The notes under the pieces were generated by a model. The model did no database searches and was not told the DNA's origin. It worked only from the letters and a program-made list of their open reading frames with translations. Of a stretch of 64,000 nucleotides of DNA, positions 41,623 through 51,245 are shown piece by piece. Made by a program: the position numbers and the translations under genes. Source of the DNA: Desulfocurvus vexinensis DSM 17965. Lineage in GTDB: Bacteria; Desulfobacterota; Desulfovibrionia; Desulfovibrionales; Desulfovibrionaceae. Location of the stretch: NCBI RefSeq assembly GCF_000519125.1, contig NZ_JAEX01000016.1, positions 1-64,000 on the forward strand. Reading direction: 5' to 3'. How positions within the stretch are numbered: the first letter of the stretch is position 1; the number at the start of each line of letters is the position of its first letter.

Positions 41623-43676
41623 AGGAACTGCTGCTGGCCATGACCGGACGCGACGCCGCGTGGGTCGCCGCGCGCCTGGAGGCGGGCGCGGGCCGGGCCA
41701 CGGTCTTCGCCCCGACCCTGGAGGCGCGCCTGGCCCTGGAGGCCCGGGGTGTGCCCCACCGGGCCCACGAGGCCCTGGCCTGGGGGCTGGACAAGCACGC
41801 CCTGTTCGACCGCGCCCGGCGCCTGGCCTGGGAGTGGTTCCAGGCCCCGGGGGTGGCGGCCCTGCCTGCGGTGGCCCGGGTGGCCTCCTGGCGCGGCTAT
41901 CCGCTGCTGGCCATGCACCAGAGCTGGCTGCTGCTTTCCCTCAAGGAAGTCTTGGAGGCCCGGGCCTTCATGGCCGCCGTGCTGGACGCCGAGGCGCCGG
42001 ACCGCGTGGTGCTGGCCGCGCGCGGGAATCCCTTCGGGGCCTACTGGCTCCAGGCGCTCACGGGCGACGGCGGGCTGGAGCCCGAGGCCGCCCGGGCCCT
42101 GTGCCGCCTGCGCGGGCTGGACGTGGAGCTGGTGGAGCCCGGGCCGGGCCCGGAGGCGGGCGGGCGCGCCCCGGCGCCCCGGGCGGCCCTGCGGGCCCTG
42201 CGCCGCGTGGCCTCGGGTCTGCGCCGCCGCCTGCGTCTGGGCTCCCGGCCCGGGGCCTGCGGCGCCCCCTGCGACCGGGCCTTCCTGGAGTCCGGCCCGG
42301 GCCCGGGCATCCTGATGCTGACCTGGGGCGGCTACTACCTGCACCAGCTCCTGCCCGTGCTGGAGCACCTGCGCGGGGCCGGGGCGCGGCTGGCCGTGGG
42401 GCTGCTGGGCGGCAATTTCGTCCCGGGGCAGCGCGCGGCCCTGCGCGCGGCGGGGGTGGCCTGCTTCCACAAGCCGTCCTGGAGCGTGCCCGGCGAGGCC
42501 GAGCGCATGGCCCGCGTCGCGGCCTTGGGCGCCGAGGCCATGGACGCCCTGCGCGGCAGCACGGCGGCGCGCGCCTATTTCGAGGGCCAGGGCTGCGGGC
42601 TGGACGGGCCCCTGGAACTGGCCCTGGGCCGCGAACTGACCACCACCCTGCCCGAGACCGTGCGCGACCTGGCCCGGGCCGAGGCCATCCTCGACGCCTT
42701 CGCGCCCGATGTGCTGGTCTCGCAGTTCGCCCTCCAGCCCCTGGGGCTGGCCGACGTGCTTCCGGCGCGCCTGCGCGGCGTGGCGACCCTGAACATCGCC
42801 CACGGCAATCCCGCCGAGATGGGCGCCGTGCGCAACACCTTCGCCACGGCGCGCTGCACCGTGCCCGGGGCGCGCTTCCAGGCGACCATGGAGCGCGTCC
42901 ACGGCCTGGGGCCGGGGGTGGTGCGCGCCGTGGGCGAGCTGCGCCTGGAGGCCCTGGCCCCGGACGGCGACCCGCGCACGGCGCGCCTGCGCCACGGGCT
43001 GGACCCGGAGCGCCCGGTGTGCGTCTTTTGCGACATGAGCGGCTGGACCACCAAGACGACCATCTGGCGCCACTGCTCGCGGGCCGTGCTGCGCCAGGCC
43101 CTGGCCCTGATGGACGCCGTGCCCGGGCTGCAACTGGTCTACCGCGTGCACCACGGCGCGGACTACACCGCCCTGCGCGAACACCTGCGCGGCCTGGGCC
43201 GGGCCGACCTGCATTTCCAGATTTCCCCGGACCCGCTGTTGACCGACGTGGTCCGTGCGGCGGACGTGGTGGTGGCCCAGAACTGCTCGGCCATCACCGA
43301 GGCCCTGGCCTGCGGGGTGCGCGTGGTCTTCAACTGCGTCTACGGCGACCGGCTGCCGTCCTACGCGGGCTTCGCGGCCTTGGCCGTGGCCGACACCGAC
43401 GCGGCCCTGGTGGCCGCCGTGCGCGCCGCCGTGGCCGAGCCCATGGCCGCCGACGCCGTGCGCGCCCTGGCCCGGCCGTACTACGACGCCATGCTCCATG
43501 GGCTGGACGGCGGCGCGGCGCAGCGCCAGGCCCGGGCCGTGCTGGACCTGGCGGCGGACCCCGGCGCGCGCACCCCGGGCTTCGCGGACTGGGCCGCGCG
43601 CCTGGAGGCCTCGTGCCGCTTCGCGTCGGCCACGCTGTCGGGCCGCGCGGCGTGCGCCGCCGGGGAGGAGCCATGA
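41619..43676 (+). CDS. Large GT-B glycosyltransferase-like protein
   Basis: 685 residues. The C-terminal 320 residues show a GT-B arrangement: YRVHHGADYTALREHL, then VVRAADVVVAQNCSAITEAL and CGVRVVFNC, resembling CDP-glycerol/polysialic-type transferases and capsule transferases. Residues 1-200 form another alpha/beta domain, and a low-complexity Gly/Pro/Arg stretch (about 170-220) links them. A CMP-nonulosonate transferase role is possible but not shown. ATGA overlap. Confidence 0.65.
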   Translation: MKELLLAMTGRDAAWVAARLEAGAGRATVFAPTLEARLALEARGVPHRAHEALAWGLDKHALFDRARRLAWEWFQAPGVAALPAVARVASWRGYPLLAMHQSWLLLSLKEVLEARAFMAAVLDAEAPDRVVLAARGNPFGAYWLQALTGDGGLEPEAARALCRLRGLDVELVEPGPGPEAGGRAPAPRAALRALRRVASGLRRRLRLGSRPGACGAPCDRAFLESGPGPGILMLTWGGYYLHQLLPVLEHLRGAGARLAVGLLGGNFVPGQRAALRAAGVACFHKPSWSVPGEAERMARVAALGAEAMDALRGSTAARAYFEGQGCGLDGPLELALGRELTTTLPETVRDLARAEAILDAFAPDVLVSQFALQPLGLADVLPARLRGVATLNIAHGNPAEMGAVRNTFATARCTVPGARFQATMERVHGLGPGVVRAVGELRLEALAPDGDPRTARLRHGLDPERPVCVFCDMSGWTTKTTIWRHCSRAVLRQALALMDAVPGLQLVYRVHHGADYTALREHLRGLGRADLHFQISPDPLLTDVVRAADVVVAQNCSAITEALACGVRVVFNCVYGDRLPSYAGFAALAVADTDAALVAAVRAAVAEPMAADAVRALARPYYDAMLHGLDGGAAQRQARAVLDLAADPGARTPGFADWAARLEASCRFASATLSGRAACAAGEEP

Positions 43677-44581
43677 CCATGACCGGCGACTACGCGGGCC
43701 AGGATCTGGTGTTCGTGGTCGGCTGCCCGCGCAGCGGCACCACCTGGGTCCAGCGGCTGCTGGCGGCCTGCCCCGGGGTGCGCACCGGGCAGGAGTCGGA
43801 CCTCTTCGACGAATACGTGGGCCCGGCCCTGCGCCACTGGCGGCGCGACCTGGCCAGCCCCGGGCGGCCCGTGGGCATGGGCTGCCACCACACCGAGGAG
43901 CAGTTCCAGGACATCCTGCGCCAGTTCCTGCTGCGCCTGCTGGCGCCCATGCGCGCCGGGCTGGGCCCAGGCGAGCTGTTCGTGGAGAAGACGCCCTCCC
44001 ACGCCCTGTACCTGCCCGAGATCGCCGAACTTTTGCCGCGCTGCCGGGTGGTCCATGTGCTGCGCGACTGCCGCGACGCCGTGGCCTCGCTGCTGGCAGC
44101 CTCGCGCGGCTGGGGCGCGGGCTGGGCCCCGCCCACGGCCCGGGGGGCTGCGGCCATGTGGACGCGCCACGTGCGCGCCGCCGCCCAGGGCCGCGAGCTG
44201 TTCGGGCCGCGCTTCGTTGAGGTGCGCTACGAGGCCCTGCTGGCGGCGCCCGAGGCCGGGTTGCGCGCCCTGGCCGTGGATTTCCTGGGCCTGCCCCTGG
44301 ACGCCGCCGGGCTGGCCCGGGCCGTGGCGGCCTGCCGGGCGGAGGCGGGCGGCGGGGCCGCCCTGCCCGTGGGCGGGCAGTGGGCGCGCGCGGGCGCGGC
44401 CCCCGGCGAGCCCGAGGGCTTCGTGCGCCGGGCCCGGGCCGGGGGCTGGCGCCAAGAGCTGGGGCGGCTGGACATGCTGCGCGTGTGGCGCGCGGCGCGG
44501 CGCGACATGGCCCGGGCGGGCTACCCCTGGCCCTGGCCCTGGCAGGCCCTGGCCCCGCGCCCGGGCGGGGGGCGGCGATGA
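43673..44581 (+). CDS. Sulfotransferase-family protein (1)
   Basis: 302 residues. GCPRSGTTWVQRLL (17-30) is the PAPS-binding 5'-phosphosulfate loop. KTPSHALYLPEIAELL and VVHVLRDCRDAVASLL carry the 3'-phosphate-binding Arg and Ser. It should transfer sulfate from PAPS to a glycan hydroxyl or amine. Starts at the ATG at 43673 or 43679. Overlaps both neighbours by 4 nt. Confidence 0.87.
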   Translation: MTMTGDYAGQDLVFVVGCPRSGTTWVQRLLAACPGVRTGQESDLFDEYVGPALRHWRRDLASPGRPVGMGCHHTEEQFQDILRQFLLRLLAPMRAGLGPGELFVEKTPSHALYLPEIAELLPRCRVVHVLRDCRDAVASLLAASRGWGAGWAPPTARGAAAMWTRHVRAAAQGRELFGPRFVEVRYEALLAAPEAGLRALAVDFLGLPLDAAGLARAVAACRAEAGGGAALPVGGQWARAGAAPGEPEGFVRRARAGGWRQELGRLDMLRVWRAARRDMARAGYPWPWPWQALAPRPGGGRR

Positions 44582-45603
44582 GCGCCCAGGGCACCCCGGC
44601 CCCGCGCATGGCGGCGGTGATCCCCACCTTCCGGCGGCCCGCCAGCCTGCTGCGGGCCCTGGAAAGCCTGCGCCACCAGACCCTGGAGGACTTTTCCGTG
44701 CTGGTGGTGGACAACGCCGCCCAGGCCGAGGTGGCGGCCCTGGTGCGGGAGTTCGCGGCCACGGCGCCCATGCCCGTGCGCTATGTGGCCCAGCCCGTGC
44801 CGGGGCTGCACAGCGCGCGCAACCTGGCCTTGCGCGTGGCCGGGGCGGACGTGCTGGCCTTCACCGACGACGACGCGACCTTCGAGCCCGGCTGGCTGGC
44901 CGTCCACCAGCGGGCCTTCGCGGCGGACCCGGGGTTGGGCGCCGCCGGGGGGCCGGTGTTGCCCGTGTTCGAGGCCCCGCCGCCGGACTGGCTCACGCGG
45001 CGCCTGGCCGGGCAGCGCGAGTTCCCGGTCCTGAGCCTGGTGCAGCCCTTGGGCGCCGACATCCGGGGCCCGGAGGCGCCCGTCTACGGGGTGAACATGG
45101 CCGTGCGCCGCGAGCTGGCCGTGGCCCTGGGCGGCTTCCACCCGGAGTGCTTCGGCGCCGTGTGGCTGGGCGACGGCGAGACGGGGCTCATGCGCAAGCT
45201 GGCCGGGGCCGGGCACGGGCTGGCTGCCCTGGCCGGGGCCGTGGTGCATCACCACATTCCGCCGGAGCGTATGACCCCGGTCTATTTTTGCAGGCGCATG
45301 GCCAACCAGGGCGCGGCGGACGTGTACACCGACTTCCACCGGGCCCTGCCGGGCCGGGCGCGGCTGCTGCGCCACGCCGGGGGCCTGGCCCTGCGCCACT
45401 GGCGCACCTGGGCCCGGGCGTGGCTGCTGCGCGGGCGCACCGGCCCCGGCGAGCTGGACACGCAGATGGCCGCCGCCGCCACCCTGGCGCGGCTGGGCTA
45501 CGTGCTGCGCCTGACCTGGGACGCGCGCCTGCGCGCCCTGGTGCGGCGCGACAACTGGATGGACGACGACCCGGCAGGCCCGGGCGGGGAGGCGCGGCCA
45601 TGA
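44578..45603 (+). CDS. Family 2 glycosyltransferase
   Basis: 341 residues, GT-A fold. AAVIPTFRRPASLLRALES opens the domain, the Asp cluster FTDDDATFEPGW (DDD at 97-99) binds the metal and nucleotide sugar, and WLGDGETGLMRKL is the ED-like acceptor region. Inverting transferase adding one residue to the chain; donor unknown. No membrane segments. Confidence 0.87.
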   Translation: MSAQGTPAPRMAAVIPTFRRPASLLRALESLRHQTLEDFSVLVVDNAAQAEVAALVREFAATAPMPVRYVAQPVPGLHSARNLALRVAGADVLAFTDDDATFEPGWLAVHQRAFAADPGLGAAGGPVLPVFEAPPPDWLTRRLAGQREFPVLSLVQPLGADIRGPEAPVYGVNMAVRRELAVALGGFHPECFGAVWLGDGETGLMRKLAGAGHGLAALAGAVVHHHIPPERMTPVYFCRRMANQGAADVYTDFHRALPGRARLLRHAGGLALRHWRTWARAWLLRGRTGPGELDTQMAAAATLARLGYVLRLTWDARLRALVRRDNWMDDDPAGPGGEARP

Positions 45604-46049
45604 GCGCGCAGGTGGAACGCATCGAGCACGGGGGCGAGATCCTGGGCATCATCATCCGCGCGGAGTTCCGCAAGGACGGCATCGAATTCTTCACCCCGGA
45701 CCATTTTTCGCAGCAGCTGGCCTACATGCGCCGCCCGGCGGGCCACGTCATCGAGGCCCACGAGCACAACCCCGTGCCGCGCGAGGTGCTGCACACCCGC
45801 GAGGTGCTCCTGGTGCGCAGCGGCAGGCTGCGGGTGGACTTTTACGCGCAAAACAGGGACTATCTGGAAAGTCGCGTCCTTGGGGCTGGCGACGTGATCC
45901 TGCTGGCCACGGGCGGCCACGGCTTCGAGATGCTCGAAGACGCCGAGATCATCGAGGTCAAGCAGGGGCCCTACACCGGCCAGGAGGACAAGACGCGCTT
46001 TGCGGGCATCGACGCCTGCCAGGCCTGCATCAAGGGCGGCGGGCGATGA
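45600..46049 (+). CDS. Cupin-fold protein
   Basis: 149 residues. A single cupin with HEHNPVPREVLHTREVLLV (His and Glu metal ligands), GAGDVILLATGGHGFEM and IIEVKQGPYTGQEDKT. Small cupins in glycan loci act as epimerases, isomerases or hydroxylases, or only bind sugars. The C-terminal CQACIKGGG has two Cys. Function not assigned. Overlaps both neighbours by 4 nt. Confidence 0.75.
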   Translation: MSAQVERIEHGGEILGIIIRAEFRKDGIEFFTPDHFSQQLAYMRRPAGHVIEAHEHNPVPREVLHTREVLLVRSGRLRVDFYAQNRDYLESRVLGAGDVILLATGGHGFEMLEDAEIIEVKQGPYTGQEDKTRFAGIDACQACIKGGGR

Positions 46050-47197
46050 GCCCCGCAACCCGGGAAGGGGACATGGGCGAGTTCATTCCCGTCAACGAGC
46101 CGCTGCTGGGCGGCAACGAGGGCCGCTACCTGGCCCAGTGCGTGGACACGGGCTGGGTCTCCTCCGAAGGGCCCTTCGTGGAGCGCTTCGAGGCGGGCTT
46201 TGCCGCGCGCACGGGCCGGGCCCATGCCGTGGCCGTGGCCAACGGCACCGCCGCCCTGGAGCTGGCCGTGGCCGCCCTGGGCCTGGGGCCCGGCGACGAG
46301 GTCATCCTGCCCTCGTTCACCATCATTTCCTGCGCCGCGGCGGTGGTCCGCGCCGGGGCCGTGCCCGTGGTGGTGGACAGCGACCCGCGCACCTGGTGCA
46401 TGGACGTGGGCGCCGTGCGGGCCGCGCTGACCCCGCGCACCCGGGCCGTCATGGCCGTGCATATCTACGGCCTGCCCGTGGACATGGACCCCCTGCTGGA
46501 GCTGGCCGAGGCCCACGGGCTGGCCGTCATCGAGGACGCCGCCGAGGCCCACGGGCTGACCTACAAGGGGCGGCCCTGCGGCGGGCTGGGCACGGTGTCG
46601 GTGCTGAGCTTCTACCCCAACAAGCTGGTGACCACGGGCGAGGGCGGCATGGTGCTCACTGGCGACGCGACCCTGGCCGCGCGGGTGCGCTCCCTGGCCA
46701 ACCTCTGCTTCGAGCCGCCCCGGCGCTTCGTCCACCATGCGCTGGGCTGGAACTACCGCATGTCCAACCTCCAGGCCGCCGTGGGCCTGGCCCAGCTGGA
46801 GCGCCTGGACGAGGCTGTGGCGCGCAAGCGGGCCATGGGCCGGCGCTACACGGAGCTGCTGGACGGCGTGCCCGGGCTGACCCTGCCCCTGGCGGCCACG
46901 GAGCACGCCGAGAACATCTACTGGGTCTACGGGGTGGTGCTGGACGAGGCCGTGCCCCTGGACGCGGAGGAGGCCATGCGCCGCCTGGGGGCCCTGGGCG
47001 TGGGCACGCGGCCCTTTTTCTGGCCCATGCACGAGCAGCCCGTGCTGCGCGACATGGGCCTGTTCGCCGGGGTGCGCTGCCCGGTGGCCGAACGGCTGGC
47101 CCGGCGCGGGTTCTACATTCCCGGCGGCCTGGCCCTGACCCCGGCCCAGCAGGAGCGCGCGGCCGCCGCCCTGCGCGAGGTGCTGGCCCATGCCTGA
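46046..47197 (+). CDS. DegT/DnrJ-family sugar aminotransferase (GDP-perosamine-synthase-like)
   Basis: 383 residues. The PLP lysine is Lys193 in SFYPNKLVTTGEGG, preceded by EDAAEAHGLTYKGRPCGGLG, a sequence very like GDP-perosamine synthases. It transfers an amino group to a keto-sugar nucleotide. A second Met at codon 10 (MGEFIPVNEP) is equally good as start, with a GGAAGG-like site. Perosamine or a related 4-amino sugar in the glycan is a reasonable inference. Confidence 0.88.
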   Translation: MSPATREGDMGEFIPVNEPLLGGNEGRYLAQCVDTGWVSSEGPFVERFEAGFAARTGRAHAVAVANGTAALELAVAALGLGPGDEVILPSFTIISCAAAVVRAGAVPVVVDSDPRTWCMDVGAVRAALTPRTRAVMAVHIYGLPVDMDPLLELAEAHGLAVIEDAAEAHGLTYKGRPCGGLGTVSVLSFYPNKLVTTGEGGMVLTGDATLAARVRSLANLCFEPPRRFVHHALGWNYRMSNLQAAVGLAQLERLDEAVARKRAMGRRYTELLDGVPGLTLPLAATEHAENIYWVYGVVLDEAVPLDAEEAMRRLGALGVGTRPFFWPMHEQPVLRDMGLFAGVRCPVAERLARRGFYIPGGLALTPAQQERAAAALREVLAHA

Positions 47198-47972
47198 GGC
47201 CGCCGTGTTCGGCGAATACGCCCGCACCTACGCGCTGCTCTACGCCGACAAGGACTACCCCGCCGAGGCGCGCTTCGTGCTCGACCTGCTGGCGGCCCAC
47301 GCCCCGGGCGCGCGGACCCTGCTGGAGCTGGGCTGTGGCGGCGGGCGCCACGCCGCGCTGTTCGCCGCCGCCGGGCTGGCCGTCACCGGGGTGGACCGCA
47401 GCGCGGGGATGCTCACCCGCGCCCGGGCCCACGCGGCCACGCTGCCCCCCGCCGTGGCCGCGCGGCTGGCCTGGCTCCGGGGCGACATCCGCGAGCTGCA
47501 TGCGGGCGGGCCTTACGACGCCGTGACCGCCCTGTTCCACGTCATGAGCTACCAGACCGCCGAGGCCGACCTGCGCGCGGCCTTTGCCCGGGCCGGGGCG
47601 CACCTGGCCCCCGGCGGGGTCTTCATTTTTGACTGCTGGCACGGGCCGTGCGTGGAGGCCGAGCCGCCCGAGGTGCGCGTGCGCCGCGCCGAGGACGAGG
47701 CCATGCGCGTCACGCGCATCTGCGAGCCGCACTGGGACCGCGCCGCGCATACCGTCACCGTGGACTATGAATTCTTCGTGCAGGACCGCGCCAGCGGGGC
47801 CATCGGCACCTTCTGCGAGCGCCACCCCATGCGCTACCTGTTCGCGGACGAGGTGCGGGTGCTTTTGGCCCACGGCGGCATGGAGCCCGTGGCCTCGGGC
47901 CAGTGGCTGACCGGGGCGGCCCCGGGGCCGGGCACCTTCAGCGTCTTCTACGTCGGGCGGAAAGTGCCATGA
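47190..47972 (+). CDS. SAM-dependent methyltransferase
   Basis: 260 residues, class I. LLELGCGGGRHAALFAAAG (about 45-63) is motif I, then VTGVDRSAGMLTRAR. FHVMSYQTAEADLRAAF and LAPGGVFIFDCWHG fit small-molecule methyltransferases. In Wzm/Wzt systems methylation often caps the chain end and stops growth; this gene is one candidate for that. Substrate not known. Confidence 0.82.
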   Translation: MPEAAVFGEYARTYALLYADKDYPAEARFVLDLLAAHAPGARTLLELGCGGGRHAALFAAAGLAVTGVDRSAGMLTRARAHAATLPPAVAARLAWLRGDIRELHAGGPYDAVTALFHVMSYQTAEADLRAAFARAGAHLAPGGVFIFDCWHGPCVEAEPPEVRVRRAEDEAMRVTRICEPHWDRAAHTVTVDYEFFVQDRASGAIGTFCERHPMRYLFADEVRVLLAHGGMEPVASGQWLTGAAPGPGTFSVFYVGRKVP

Positions 47973-49126
47973 GACCCCTGGCCCGCGTGGTCTATCCCTA
48001 TCCGCATCCGGACAGCAATCCGACCCTGGCCAACCTGGCCGCCGAGCTGGGCCGCCGGGGCTGGGACGTGGAGCTGCTGTGCGCCGGGGCGGACGTGCGT
48101 GGCCCGGGCCTGGGGGCCGCCGGGCCGCCCGGGGTGCTCAACCCCCTGCCGCGCGGCGGGGCCGGGCCGGGCGCGCGGCTGGCCGACCGCCTGCGCCGCG
48201 CCCTGGGCCCGGCGCTGCTGGCCCGCGCGCGGCGCCGGGGGGTGCTGCTGGGAGTGGACCCCCGGGGCCTGGCCCTGGCCCGGGGGCTCAACGCCCGGGC
48301 CCGGCTGCCCCTGGTCTACCTGTCCTTCGAGATTCTCTTCCGCGAGGAGGTCGGGCCCGCCGAGGCGGGGATGAAGGCCGCCGAGCTGGCGGCCTGCGCC
48401 GACGTGGCCCTGACCCTGGTCCAGGACGAGGAGCGCGCCGCAGCCCTGGCCGGGGCCACGGGCCTGCCCCGCGCGGCCATGGCCCTGGTGCCCAACGCCC
48501 CGGCGCCCGAGCCCGTGCCGCAGTCGGACCTCTTGCGCCGCCGCCTGGGCATCGCCCCGGAGCGGCGCATCGTGCTCTACACGGGCTCCCTGGCGGGCTG
48601 GGCCTCGCTGCACCTGCTGCGCGAGATGGTCGGGCACTGGCCCGGGGAGTTCGTGCTCGTGCTGCACAGCCGCGCGGCCAGCGGCCCGAGGATGCGCGCC
48701 TGGCTGGACAGCCTGCGCGCCACGGGGCGGGTGGAAATCTCGCCGGACCCCGTGCCCGCAGCGGAGCTGGGCGCCCTGTACGCCTCGGCGGATTTCCTGC
48801 TGGCGCCCTACATGCCCGTGCCCGACGACTGGACGAGCTGCGCCAACATCGCGCACCTGGGCCTGTCTTCGGGCAAGGTGGCCCACGCGGCGCTGTGCGG
48901 CCTGCCCATCCTGGCCTCGGACCTGGCGGTCTTCCGCCGCGAGTTCGCCGCCTACCGCTGCGGCGAGGTCTACACCCGCCTGGAGCAGACCGGGGAGCTG
49001 CTGGCGCGCATGGCCGCCCGCCGCGAGGCCTACGCCGCCGAAGCCCGGCGCTTCTACGCCGAGCGGCTGGACCCGCGCGCGCCCATGGCCGCCTTCTGCG
49101 ACCGCCTGGAGGCCCTGCTGCCATGA
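47969..49126 (+). CDS. GT-B glycosyltransferase
   Basis: 385 residues. RVVYPYPHPDSNPTLANLA begins the acceptor domain. RIVLYTGSLAGWASLHLLRE starts the donor domain, with ADFLLAPYMPVPDD and KVAHAALCGLPILASDL as GT4-like donor-site motifs. Probably retaining. Overlaps both neighbours by 4 nt. Donor sugar unknown. Confidence 0.8.
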   Translation: MRPLARVVYPYPHPDSNPTLANLAAELGRRGWDVELLCAGADVRGPGLGAAGPPGVLNPLPRGGAGPGARLADRLRRALGPALLARARRRGVLLGVDPRGLALARGLNARARLPLVYLSFEILFREEVGPAEAGMKAAELAACADVALTLVQDEERAAALAGATGLPRAAMALVPNAPAPEPVPQSDLLRRRLGIAPERRIVLYTGSLAGWASLHLLREMVGHWPGEFVLVLHSRAASGPRMRAWLDSLRATGRVEISPDPVPAAELGALYASADFLLAPYMPVPDDWTSCANIAHLGLSSGKVAHAALCGLPILASDLAVFRREFAAYRCGEVYTRLEQTGELLARMAARREAYAAEARRFYAERLDPRAPMAAFCDRLEALLP

Positions 49127-49971
49127 GCGCGCCCGTGGTCTCCTTCGTGCTTGGCTCCTACAACCGCCGGGCCCTGCTGCGCGCCACCATCGCCTCGCTG
49201 CGCGCCGAGGGCCGGGGCCTGGAGCACGAGATCATCGTGGTGGACGGCGGGTCCACCGACGGCGCCGTGGGCTGGCTCACGCGCCAGAAGGACGTGCTGA
49301 CCATCGTGCAGCACAACCGGGGCGCCTGGCGCGGGCGGCCCCTGGAGCGGCGCGGCTGGGGCGCGTTCATGAACCTGGGCTTTCGCGCCGCCCGGGGGCG
49401 GTTCGTGTGCATGGTCTCCGACGACTGCCTGCTGGTGCCGGGCTCCCTGGCCGCCGCCCTGGACCAGTTCGCGGCCCTGGAAGCCGCCGGGCGCCGCGTG
49501 GGGGCCATGGCCTTCTACTGGCGCGACACCTTCCTGCACAAGCGCTACTGGGTGGGCACCACCCTGGGCGGCAGGCTGTTCGTGAACCACGGGCTCTACC
49601 TGCGCGCGGCCCTGCAGGACGTGGGTTTCGCCGACGAGGAGCACTACGTGTTCTACCACGCCGACGGCGACCTGTGCCTGCGCATGTGGGCGCGCGGCTG
49701 GGAGGTGGCCGACTGCCCGCGGGCTTTCGTGGAGCATTTCCCGCACGTGGCCTCGGCGGTGCGCAGCAGCAACCTGGAGGTCCAGCAGCGCGACTGGGCG
49801 GCCTACCTGGAGCGTTGGGGCGCCCACGAGGACCAGGGCGGCGCCGTGTACCTGGAGCACGCCGACCCCGCGCGCACGGCCCTGCGCTTCCCGCCGCTGA
49901 CCCTGGCGCGCTACGCCGCCGGGCGCGCCTGGGGGCGGCTGCGCAGGGTGGCCGGGAGGGCCGCGCCGTGA
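49123..49971 (+). CDS. Family 2 glycosyltransferase
   Basis: 282 residues, GT-A fold. SFVLGSYNRRALLRATIAS, IIVVDGGSTDGAV and the metal-binding Asp pair in CMVSDDCLLVPGSL are clear. The C-terminal part (LEHADPARTALRF) is not diagnostic. Cytoplasmic, adding one residue to the chain. ATGA overlap with the previous gene. Confidence 0.86.
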   Translation: MSAPVVSFVLGSYNRRALLRATIASLRAEGRGLEHEIIVVDGGSTDGAVGWLTRQKDVLTIVQHNRGAWRGRPLERRGWGAFMNLGFRAARGRFVCMVSDDCLLVPGSLAAALDQFAALEAAGRRVGAMAFYWRDTFLHKRYWVGTTLGGRLFVNHGLYLRAALQDVGFADEEHYVFYHADGDLCLRMWARGWEVADCPRAFVEHFPHVASAVRSSNLEVQQRDWAAYLERWGAHEDQGGAVYLEHADPARTALRFPPLTLARYAAGRAWGRLRRVAGRAAP

Positions 49972-51245
49972 GCGCCGCACCCCTGGCCCTGGCCCGGCAT
50001 CTGGCCAAGCGCGCCCTGGGCCGGCCCGACCCGGGCTGGGAGTTCCACCGCTTCCTGGACGTGGTGCATCCCGCCACGCGCGCCGGGCACGACGCCGTGC
50101 TGGACTGGGCCGTGGCCATGGCCCGCCGCGCGCAGGAGCTGGAAACCGACGCGGCCTATGCGGCCTCGCCCGACCCGCTGGTGCGCCAGGGGCACGCCCT
50201 GCGCCGCGAGGTGCTGGACCATTTCCGGGGCCTGCTGCGCCGCGAGGAGCGGCTGCGGGTGCTGGTGCACGTGCCGCCGCCGGGTCTTTCCCCCGGGGGC
50301 TACTCCCTGTTTTCCAACCTGGTGCGCAACCTGGATCTCCTCGGCGTGCCCGCGCGGGCCCTGGGCTGGGACGAGCCCGTGGCCGGGGCCCTGGCCGCCT
50401 TCCGGCCCACGGTGCTGCTGACCAGCGACAACGACCCCTACCTGGAGCGCATCGACTGGGGCGCCGTGGCCGCCTGGCGGCGCGAGGCCGGGCCGCTGCT
50501 GCTGGGGCTCACGGCGTCGGGCGAGGCCGACGGCAACACGCCCCTGCCCGGGCGCATCCGCCGGGCCCGGGCCCTGGGCGCGGGCTTCCACTACGGCTTC
50601 TGCTGCCCGGAGCACTACCGCGACGACCCCGGGTTCGCGGCCCTGCGCGAGGCCGGGGGGCCCATCGTCTCCCTGGAGTTCGGGGCCGACGTGCTGGAAT
50701 ACTACCCCGTGCCCGGGGTGGCCCGCGACCTGGGCCATGTGTTCCTGGGCTCGGTGAACCGCAGCAAGTGGAGCCGCTACCGGGCCTGGCTGGGGCCCGT
50801 GGCGGCCTCGGGCCCGGGGTTCATCGACGGGCCGGGCTGGCCCTGGGCCGGGCGCTGCCTGCTGTGCGACGCGCCCCAGGCGGCCCAGCGCTACGTCTAC
50901 GCCCGGGCGCGCACGGGGCTCAACCTGCACCTGGACGTGCAGACCGCACGCACGGCGGACCTCAACGAGCGCACCTACCAGCTGGCCGCCTGCGGCGTGC
51001 CCCAGGTGGTGGACCGCCCGGGGCTTTTGCCCCTGCGCCTGGGGCTGGACGGGCTGTTCGTGGCCGAGGGCCCGCAGGAGTATGAGCAGGCCTGGCGCCG
51101 GGCCCTGGCCGACCCGGACGAGGCCGCGCGCCGGGCCCTGGCGGCCCAGGCCGAGGTCTTCGCGCGGCATACCTGGACCCACCGGGCCGAGGCCTTCGCC
51201 CGGCGGCTGCTGGAGCTGCTGGACGCCGCAGGGGGCAGGCCGTGA
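49968..51245 (+). CDS. Glycosyltransferase-like protein (GT-B, spore-maturation CgeB type)
   Basis: 425 residues from a GTG (GTGA overlap). VHVPPPGLSPGGYSLFSNLV, VLLTSDNDPYLERI and ARTGLNLHLDVQTARTADLN then ERTYQLAACGVPQVVDRPGL resemble the DUF3880/CgeB-like transferase group, where the last segment forms the donor site. About 100 N-terminal residues are unassigned. Donor and acceptor unknown. Confidence 0.72.
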   Translation: MSAAPLALARHLAKRALGRPDPGWEFHRFLDVVHPATRAGHDAVLDWAVAMARRAQELETDAAYAASPDPLVRQGHALRREVLDHFRGLLRREERLRVLVHVPPPGLSPGGYSLFSNLVRNLDLLGVPARALGWDEPVAGALAAFRPTVLLTSDNDPYLERIDWGAVAAWRREAGPLLLGLTASGEADGNTPLPGRIRRARALGAGFHYGFCCPEHYRDDPGFAALREAGGPIVSLEFGADVLEYYPVPGVARDLGHVFLGSVNRSKWSRYRAWLGPVAASGPGFIDGPGWPWAGRCLLCDAPQAAQRYVYARARTGLNLHLDVQTARTADLNERTYQLAACGVPQVVDRPGLLPLRLGLDGLFVAEGPQEYEQAWRRALADPDEAARRALAAQAEVFARHTWTHRAEAFARRLLELLDAAGGRP